Below, in pieces: positions 26,301 to 36,800 of a stretch of 64,000 nt of DNA; the stretch's first letter is position 1; every line of letters begins with the position of its first letter. This stretch comes from Symbiodinium microadriaticum (lineage: Eukaryota; Sar; Dinophyceae; Suessiales; Symbiodiniaceae), in contig LSRX01000534.1 in assembly GCA_001939145.1 (NCBI GenBank), positions 231,340 through 295,339 on the forward strand. Direction: 5' to 3'. Position numbers and translations under genes: made by a program. Under the pieces are notes generated by a model. It was not told the origin of the DNA. It did not search any database and saw only the letters and a program-made list of their open reading frames with translations.

Positions 26301-27568
26301 TTAGGGTTTTGGATTTAGGGTTTAGGATTTGGGGTTTAGGGTCTAGGATTTGGGGTTTAGGGTTTGGGGTTTAGGGCTTGGGACTAGGGGTGCAGGGGTG
26401 CGGGTGTACGACTCAGCTAGGCGAGCTTGGGCGTGTGCAGTCTTAGCTCATGGTTCTGCGGTTAGGCGACTCGAGATGCTTCCCCTCTTCACAAACCCCG
26501 TGCAGAAAAATCATGTGTCATGTAATTATGTGCTTCGTTGCAAGTTTCGGATGGCTAGGGCTGTATGTATGCATGCATGCATGCATGCATGCATGCATGC
26601 ATGCATGTATGTATGTATGTATGTATGAGATGTGTGTTTTGCATTGTGTTGTATTGTATTGTATTGTATTGTATTGTATTGTATTGTCTTGTCTTGTCTT
26701 GTCTTGTATTGTATTATATTGTATTGTATTATATTGTATTGTATTGTATTGTATCGTATGGTATGGTATGGTATTGCATTGCATTGCATTGCATTGCATT
26801 GCATTGCATTGCATTGCATTGCATTGCATTGTATTGTATTGTATTGTATTGTATGTATTGTATGTAATGTATGTAATGTATGTTATGTTTGTTTCATATT
26901 GTTGTATGTAATGTATGTTATGTTTGTTTCATATTGTGTGTATTGTTGTGTATTGTATTGTATTGTATTGTATTGTATTGTATTGTATTGTATTGTATTG
27001 TATTGTATTGTATTGCATTGTATGTATGTACGTACGTATGTATGTATGTATGTATGTATGTATGTATGTATGTATGTATTTATGCAGGTTTAGTGTTATT
27101 GGTATTGTTATTTCAATTGTTATTATTACTGTTCTTATTATATTTTTATAGCATTATTTTAGTATCATGATTATTAGCATTATTATTATTACTATTATTG
27201 CTGTTATTATTATTTATTTGTCCTATTAGTTTTATTCATCCTATGCCCTTTCATATGTTTAGTAGTATTGTTATTGCCGTGTTTGTGTTTATTACTTGTA
27301 TTATTGTTCTTATTATTGTTACTGCTATTACTACTGGTATGCAACCTTGATCAATAGCTGAAACTTCATCATGCTCACTTTATGAGAGTCCTTCACGGGT
27401 GTCCCTGATTTCACTAAACTCTAAGTCGTAGCCAGCCGCGAGCCCAAACTGCAGGACATCTCGACTTTGGCTGCAGATCTTGATTACGAGCTCCAGGAAG
27501 ACATCAAACTGCTGGGGCAGATGTTCAAGAAGGTTGGGCCCTGACTGCCGCATCGGTATATAAGTCTA

Positions 27569-27631
<63 letters not shown>

Positions 27632-30600
27632 ATTGCTGCTGCTACTGCTACTGCTACTGCTACTACGACGACGACGACGAGTACGCACACGACGAGAACG
27701 AGGACGAGGACGACTGCTACTCCTTCTGCTTTTCCTGCTACTGCCGTGCTATCAGGTATCAAGAGGGGGCGAATGAGAGAGGGAGTGGGAGAAAGAACGG
27801 GAAATGGTATCTTTACACCCGCACGTATCAGTTCGACGATGCAGTGAACCCGAATTTGGGGCATGTCCTACACCGACACCTTGGATCCTGAAAAAGCCCA
27901 CACAAACACGAAGTCCATATCCCCAACCCAAAGCGCATCCTAAGTAGCCTGAAGCCCCGAATGTGCGACACGAACGATAGGTCGACGCAAATGGAGACGG
28001 CGAGCTGTCCCTGTCAGAGTTGATCCAGGGGGCGGAAGAGGCTGCCATTGAGAGTTTAGGTGTTTATGGATTAGGAGTTGGGCTCTTGGCTGTATGGTTG
28101 GTTTAGGGTTGTGGTGTCGTGGGTTTTGCCTGGCTTCCAGCCCCGCAGCGCTACACTCCTATCAATGCAAATGTAGTTTGTCAAATCTCTTTTCATCCGG
28201 AGGCCTAAATTTGAGAGCTCACGAATTCAACCTTTATGAAGCCTCGGTCGAAATTAAGCACCCTGTAACCCAATCTTGACGAAGCACCTAACCTTGCCCG
28301 AAAACCGCCTACCCTAAACTCCCAGGCGGCCAAAAATCGCAGCTTCTATTAGGTATCTTGTTGAGGATTTTAGAGATTGAATCTCCGATACTCAGTATTG
28401 AAGGGCTTAGGGTCTAGTCAAAGCCACCCCTCCACTCGCTGGGAGGTCCCAGAGTTCCAAAACCGATTACGCGTCATGGACATCGATGCCGTGGATCTTG
28501 AGCAGTCCCTCTGCGTGAGCTTACAGGGATTATAGGACTTCTAGGGTTTAGGGATTTAGTCCGCTGCGTTGCACTCAAGAAAAACCCTCAACCAATCCCT
28601 AATCTGGGACTGTGGCGCTCTCAAAATAGACAAAGATGGCCCCTCGAGAAGGCAGCGACGCGACGCCCAAATGTGAGGACAGGCCCTAACAAAGTTTGAA
28701 AATGTATCCGGTTCAGATTTCTCTAAGGTTACGAAATTATAATTGGGTGTTGTAAGGTTTTTTGTTCAGTATCAGGCTACTCTATACGGGTATCGAAAGA
28801 AGCCGGGCAGGTCGTTAAGTTGGACACGTTGCAATTCGGATACCGCCGAAAAGGTCTCCGAAAAGACCCCAAAGCTACGTCCTTGATTTCTATATGTATA
28901 TGTGTATAGATATATGTATATATTTATATGCATACGTACATATCCCTTTCGGTTTCTGTGCATACCGTTGCGTATATATACCCTCAGGCCCTAAGACATT
29001 CAATCTGGATACCGAACTTTAAGCCCCAGGAGACTCTAATGTTTTTTTTGTTTGTCGCGCCTGTTGATCCTCCGCACGCAACCATAACGTAACCCAACAC
29101 CCTCAGCCCTGCACCTCAAACCCTGAACCGCGAACCCTAAACCCCTAAACCCTCAACCCTAAAGTTTTAAACCCAAACGAGCCTTAAACTCGAAACCCTA
29201 AACCCTTAAGTTTTTAACAGACGAACCTTAAACTCGAAACCCTAAGAAGCCCTTTAAACACCTTAAACTCGAAGACCGAAGAAGCCCCTTTAAAACCCCA
29301 AAGACCTCCTCTGAAGGCTCTTCCGCATGCTCGACGAGGACCAGGGAGGCTCCATCAGCCCCGATGAGTTTCAGATTGCCCCCTGCCTACCAGGGGGGGG
29401 GGTCCTTTTAATTTAGGGTTTTGGGTTTAGGATTTAGGGTGTAGGGTCTATGGGTTATTTAGGGTTTAGGGTTTAGGGTTATTTAGGGTTTAGGGTCTAG
29501 GGTTTAGGGTGTAGGGTTTAGGGTCTAGGGTTTAGGGTCTAGGGTGTAGGGTTCAGGGTTTAGGGTTCAGGATTTAGGGTTTAGGGTTTTGGGTTTAGGG
29601 TTGAGGGTGTAGGGTTCAGGGTTTTGGGTTTTGGGTTTTGGGTCTAGGGTTTTGGGTTTTGGGTTTAAGGTGTAGGGTTCAGGGTTCAGGGTTTAGGGTT
29701 TAGGGTCTAGGGTTTGGGGTATAGGGTTTAGGGGGATCCATAAGGGGCTCTGCAAAGGTTCCTGTAAAGGTTCCCTCAAGGGCTCAGACGGGTTCCTTCA
29801 AGGAATCTACAAGGAGGCTTAGGGTTTAGGGTTTAGGGCTCTATCGTGTTGATTCCATCTTGCAAACATCATATGGCATCCAACAGATGTTGTGGTGGGG
29901 CTTCATCGGGTACTGTGGGTGTCATCGCAGGTTGTTGTTTGGGGGTTGCGTTGTCCGAATTTTGGGTTCAAGGTTTATGGCACGGAAATCATATCAGGCT
30001 ACAGAGTGTGTTGGCTTCATGTTCTGTTGGCAGCGGCCTGGTGTTAGTTAGGACCTGAAACCTCAGTTCTGAATTCCCAAACGTCCGAAACCTCATGAAA
30101 TCCCTGATGTCGGGGCCTCAGTAATTAGAACAGGGTGTTGCGGTGATTTATAGTATAGTATAGTTTAATCACGAACCTCAGGAATGATGTTGGTCATTGT
30201 TTCGGCTTTGAGGGTTCAGGGTTTCGGGTTCTATATTAAACCACTTCACCCCCTCGGGCTCTATTGCGGCAGGCCAGCCAAATGCCTTACTGCGAAGGGC
30301 GAATCGATCTGGACCACACCAAATCCGACAAGTCCTGTGTGAAACCACTGCTGCAGTAGTACAAGAGCCAATCCGCAACCTAAAGTCTTATACTTTGCCC
30401 TGACTCCAAGCTCTTGCTTCAAAGCCAATATTCAATAATATACCAAAATACCCCAAGGCTTCAACCCTAAACCCTAAACCCTAAAGGCCCTAAGCCGAGA
30501 ACAAGCCTCAACTCCTGAGTTGTTTTGCACTCCAGTCCGTGGCCCTCAGGCCCTCAGCCGCTGGATGAGGGAGTCCAAGACAGCAAACCACTTCGTCAAG

Positions 30601-33600
30601 TATATGGTTCGTGGCTCGGGTCTGCAAGATGTTGGGTCCCTTACATAATCTCGTCCCGGGACTAGTGGACTGAGTGGTAAGAGTAGCCCTCCGTAGCTCC
30701 TATATACATACTACTACGAGACTTTCTGCGCCGAGATCCTAGTCATTTGTTTTTCAGGGCAACTCATAATTTTGGGATCCTGCATCTAAGGATCTTCGTA
30801 TTTCGGATCTGGCTGAGGGTGTTTTCAGATGTGTTGCCAGTGTGGGGCTTTTTTAGTGTGGTTCCATGTTCAAGGTTGCAGTAAGGTCCAGGGGCTCAGG
30901 GTTTGCAAGTCCACGGAAGTCTGCAGAGCTTGGGGTTCCAGGGGGGTTTACGTGGACCTTCTGAAACCTACCCTTCCCAGGGTTTCCTTTGGAGCGATCT
31001 GGGTTTATGGTTGGCTTCGGGTAGGCGGATTGTTTAAAGTTCAGGCTCCATCAAAACGCGGAAGAACTTGAAAATCGGCGCAATCGGGGGTGTCCTGGAC
31101 CTCGAGACATGTCTGGATTCGCATCATGTTTATCTGGACCAGGCGTGCCATTGGGACAGTGGTCCGCAGCCTCAATCAATCGGTCACTGTTGAGAGGTAA
31201 CCCAAGGATGCTCACGCAGTGTTTGCCCGCCGCTTGTTCGGCTACTGAACCCTGAGGGTCCATGTACCCAAATAGTATATACTTTTTGGCCCCAAAGTAC
31301 CCAAATAAGGACTACTTTAAGGCCAAAGTATGTACATGGACCCTTAGGGGAAAGCAACCCAGTGATGTAGACCCTGCAGTGACATAGCAAAAACCAAACT
31401 TTCGGCGGATGCTCAGGAAACCTGTCCACAAGCCAGGGGCAACTTGCCAAGCAGGCCCGGCACCGGGTTGCGGGCTCCAGGTCTGGAGCTTAAGTGCTAA
31501 GCCTTAACTTAAAGCCCAAAAGCAAGTCAGGCATCCATTCCTGTTGCTTTACAGAGTTCAAGACTGCCACAAAACCCTAGACCCTACCTATAGTCTCCAT
31601 TGTAGTTCCTGTTTTGGTTTACCCAATTTCATATTAAGGATTCTAAAAGGTAACCCCAACAAGGAACTACAATGGAGACTACAGGTAAGCCCCTTTAAGG
31701 CTGCGTGGGCAAGCCAGGTCCCTTGAGACCTCGGATGGTTTTGCACTTGGACAGTGCTTCGAAACGGTGGGTGCTCAGTCGTGAGCAGTCCGCACAACCC
31801 TAAACCCAAGCAAAAGGACGACCGACAAGAACCTCGGTTGGGTAACCACCAGCTGTCAAGGGGGCCTGGGGGATGTTTGAGGGCAAGCCGAAGAATGCAC
31901 GAAACCCGTAACCCTTGACCGTCATCCCCAAACCTTGTTTGTTTTATTATTATATTATTATTGTTGTTATTATCATTATTATTATCATCATCCCATAGCA
32001 CTTGAGGACGTTGGGAGTTCGTGGTGTAAGGGCAGTGCGCGGTTGGCGCTGGAATCGCCCAAGCTTTCCGTGGACGATGGGGAGATTCCTGTTGGCCGTA
32101 CTATAGGAGCCTAAATAATTACCAATACTATTTTGGAGATCCTAACTATATTGTAGTATAACTTTCCCCAGCATCCTCTTCTAATCATTAAGGTCCCTAT
32201 AGTACCTCGGTGTTACTGGGGTCTTCATTGTTTGGTGCATTCTTGACAGTACATTTCATCGCGGACGATTGCACCAAGGTAGATTCAGTTATCAAAACGC
32301 CCCAAAACTCCTAAGCCCTTACACTGGTCCCTGAACCCTTGGAACTCTATAAGGGGTTCGGGCCAAAATCCTAAACTCCGCATGCAAGAAGCCGTAAACT
32401 TGGCCTGGCAAACCCCAAAAACCCCAAGCCCTGAATCTCACCTGGTGCAGGTGAGGTCCATCCGCAAGAACCTGGCAAAGTTGCCGCTAAGCTTCTTACT
32501 ATCTGTGTGCACGATGCTCTTTGGAGTCAAGGGTTGGATGGCCTTTTCAGTCAAGATTCGTTGAAAGAGCCTATATTCCGTTGAGTCGTTGTTCTTATAT
32601 ACGCTTTAATCTGCAAGCCTCACTGTCGGTGCAGCCCTTTTTAGGTGTCGGTCTGGCAACTAGACTTCACTCTAGACACCAGACATCACTAAACTGCAAA
32701 GCCCCCAACCGCAACCCTAAGCCCTAAACCCTAAACCCTTAACGCTGTCACTTAACAGCGACCGAAACGAGAGACGTGACATTGTGTTGTGGCATCTTCA
32801 GGACGAGAGCCGTTGAGTCGTCAGCAATGCCGTCTCCATCATCGCCTAGCGACGGCCAGACAAGCAACGCATCTACTCCGGCAGAAGGCATAGGCATCTC
32901 GTCTCAACGACAAGGTTCTGCAGAATGCATTGCGGATGTGTCTTCCAACATGAGGGGCAGCTTTTTTCTGAAATTTGCATTCCTTCTGGCGAGTATTTCA
33001 GAGCTCAGAGTCATAGTCGTCTTTCTTACAGCGCCGGAACCCTCTGGGTAGTTCTCTAAGTCGGATCCCGTTTAGGGTCCTTTTGTATAAGGCTGCCGTA
33101 CTATACACGGGACCGAAAAAGGAACCCTAATTTAGAGAACTACCCACATAATCTTATATTAAACGGGGGTATTAAACGGGGGGGGGGGGGGGGCTACTAG
33201 TGGGCTCCCCCCAATAGATACTCGGAAAGTGTTTTTATCATTAGGGTGTGTATATTGTCAGATTTGGGTACATTCTTGTTTCAGAAGCCTTAAACCTTAA
33301 ACTTTGAACCCTAAACCGCACAGGAACCTTTAACCCAAACCTCCCCCCCTAACGCAGAAGAGGTTTTAAAGGGCAGGGATGATTTCTGCAGGATCGGGCC
33401 CATAGTGGTTGTTATTAATTTGGGGTGTTTAATAAGAGGGGGAAGTGATTACTTCCCAACAATAGGCACTCGTAGGGACAAGAGCACCATTCGAGAGCAT
33501 GATGTGGGTAAGTCTTCATCAGCATCATTGCCCTGATCTGAGCTCTTCCGCGATACCAAAACCGAAGCCCTAAACCCTAAACCCCTAACCCTAAAACCGT

Positions 33601-33784
33601 AAACCGTAAACCGTCAACTCGAATCTTGTTGGCTTGTAATTAGCCTCGAGTCTTTTCGTATCCCTTGCTCCGTTTTTTGCCACGACTTGGGCTTGAGCTG
33701 GGAGCCTCGCTGGTGGATACTATCCCAATCCCAGACTACAATACATTACCTAGCAGAACATACTACGGTATACATGTACATATG

Positions 33785-33822
<38 letters not shown>

Positions 33823-36800
33823 TATATAAGACCTTAGATAAGACTGAAAGATGTTGTATGGCATTGTCCGACTGCGAAAAGAGTTTCATGAAGATCTGAA
33901 AAGGAGGTTTCCATGCGTAGTAGGGTTTTTAACTCCGGGATTCAGGGCTCCATGTCCAAATATTCGGTAATGGTAGGGCTGAGGAATCAGAAATGCAGTC
34001 CGAGCTCGGATTTCTGTTCTGCCTTAGGACCTCCTCTTAATCCCTAAACCCTCGAACCCCATTCGCTGCCTGAGGCCTCTTAGGAGGAATAGCAGAAGTT
34101 CCTGTTTTAGTGTGAGGGGCTTAGGGTTTAGGGTTTAGGGTTTAGTTTAGGGCTTAGGGTTAGGGGCAAAGTATGGCTTCTCTCTATTCTTGCAGCGTAA
34201 TTAGGTGAGCCACATGGAGCCCTGTAGAGGGAGCTACACCGCGGTCCTTCGACGATCTTTCCGTGCAGGATCCCCACTGCGCCCCAAGAGGGCTTTATTT
34301 TCGGGTCTTAGGGCTTCAGGATTTTAGGGTTTGGGGTCTTAGGGCTTTAGGATTTTAGGGTTTAGGGTCTTAGGGCTTTAGGGTTTTAGGGTTTTGGGGT
34401 TTTAGGCTGCAGGGTTGGGGTTTGGGGTTTTGTGGTGCTCAGGTTTCATCAGCGGAGCCTCGCCGCACAAGGCGGCACGGAAACTACCGACCGATGCTTC
34501 CCAGGGCAGCCTTCGTGCGGACGGCGTCTTGGCTTTTATTTTAGGCTCAGGCCTTTGGGGCTTTGGGATTTGGAGGCTCAACTCTTTGAGGCTTCCTTGT
34601 TTGGGGCCGTGGGGCCAAGGTTTACCCGAAATCGAAACCTTAATTTTTGAACCTTCAAGGCCCTGGTCACTAAACCTTAATCCCGAAACACGAATCCCTA
34701 CACCATGAGCCCTACTCCCGAAACCCTGAGCCCTGAGCCCTAAAACTCTAATTCAGCGCATGTGGACTTGTGGGGTTGATTGTTCTGTGCCAGGGATCTG
34801 GACTTGCAGGCTCATAGCCGGGTGGATCATATCATAGTAGAGTATACTATTTTAAAGTATAGTACACTACAGTATGGTATAGTATAGTACAGTACAGTAT
34901 CGGAAAGCATAGTACGTAGTATAGTATAGTATAGTATAGTATAGTATAGTATAGTATAGTATAGTATAGTATAGCATAGCATAGTACAGAACAGCACAGC
35001 AGCACAGGATAGTATATACTATAGTATACTGCTATAGACTGTCGTATATTATCGCATAGTTTCGTATACTATCGTATACTCTCGTATGCTATGGTTTGTT
35101 TATCATCGTACAGTAGACTGTACTATTCGAGTATACTATACTACAGCACGGAACTTGTAGTCATGGCAAGGCAAAGCCGCAAGTCAGGCGTCGCAGCTAC
35201 TAGTTGGCTTTTGGGCTCATAGGGTTTAGGGCCACAAGAGCCACCAGCATGCTGAAAGTGATGCCCGAAGTCCTCCCAACCCCCTAAGCCCCGGCCCGGG
35301 CCATCCCAACAGTTTTAGGGTGTTGAGTTTTGTACTCCAGAACCCGAAGGCCTAAACGCTAAACCCGCTGAACCCCTAAAGTCCCAGTGCTCGATGAGCC
35401 TTAGCCCCTAAATCAGGAAAGGTGCTTTAGAGATTGAACTTGAACACGAAGCACATTCCCGCACACGTATTAGTCTGCGCTTTATGGCTTTCCGATTCGG
35501 TATTCACCATGTTTCTGCAGTTTGGAAATGTTTCTGGAGTTGTTCAGCAAGTTTTGTTGTGTGTTTCGAGGTTTCCTGTGCTTTTCTAGCATCGAACTGG
35601 GTGTGTACGAAGTTTCCTGTACTAGCTTCGCACCTTCGGACCCAGTTGCGTTGCATGCGGGGGCGTGTGTGATGCGGGGGCGTTCCTTCCGCCTAGATTG
35701 AGGCTTACCCGCAGCCTACTTACCTTCACGACCTTTCCTAGGACCCCCAAAGGTTCTCCAAAAACCACCCTGATGATTCGAAGCAGGCCTACAGCAACTA
35801 CTAAGTGACTGACCCTCCCCCCCCCACCCCCAAACAAAGAAAACACCCACCCCATCAGGCAGAAGTCGCCCAAACCCTACCGGAACGCATCGCGTCTGTA
35901 GTTGAAGGATCTAGCCTTCTGAATCCGAAGGTTCCTTCTACACCTCCGAGTCGTCTCGACATTCTTCGCAGCTTGACATCTTGAGTCGATGCAGATCCAG
36001 TACGGGCTCAGTGTCGAATTGCTAGCGTCGAATAGGTAGGGCTACTACTGCCCATTTTTTGCTATCAGTTTAAACCTTCTTGGCTTGTGAGCTGGACGAA
36101 TCTTGTTAGGTGAGGGGCGTTCGGGTTGGAGGGCTTACCGATTCGAGTCTGGGTTCATGGTTTATACAGCAGCCAACTTACTCCCCAAATTCGCCGTCGA
36201 TTGATCATTGACACTTGGAGCGCCCCCTTTCCCAGGCCCTTGACCCTACACCCCGATGAGCCTTGACCTGCAGCTTAAGCAAACAGAAGGGCCCCAGATA
36301 CTGGGCCCCAAACCTTAAACACTAGAAGCCCCAACCTCCAAGGTTGAAGCCCTATATATACATATATATATATACATATGTACGTATGTATGTATGTATG
36401 TATGTATGTATGTATATCTATATGTATATATATATAATCTGTACATACATACGTACATACATGCATGCATACATACATACATACATATATGTGTGTGTGG
36501 TTGTTTTTTCATCTCGCAATTCCCTTGCAAGATAAATGGAACCCCGAGTCTCAGAAAATCTCCGATTTTTCGAAGAAGCGAAGGATCTTGTGAAACCCTG
36601 TCAGACCGTGCTACAGCCCTTGCAAGTACTGGATGTGCTGCTTTCCTTGACTTTCTCTCAGGACCTAGACTACATAGCGACATCGCAAGGCCGAACTCAA
36701 GTATCAAATGCTTAGGGTCCCGTGTATCGCTCCCTCCATCGCCGCCATGCCTTAGAATGGGAGAGTTTCGTGTCAACTTCATCAAAGGAATACTTCCTGT

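Noticed and set aside
26450..27170. Frames rich in Leu-Tyr-Cys-Ile-Val or Gln-Cys-Asn
   Set aside because: Translations of the GTATT/GCATT array.
31077..31200. Basic amphipathic reading [20 protein letters not shown] as a second S4
   Set aside because: No companion S1-S3 or pore exons nearby and all three frames are open.
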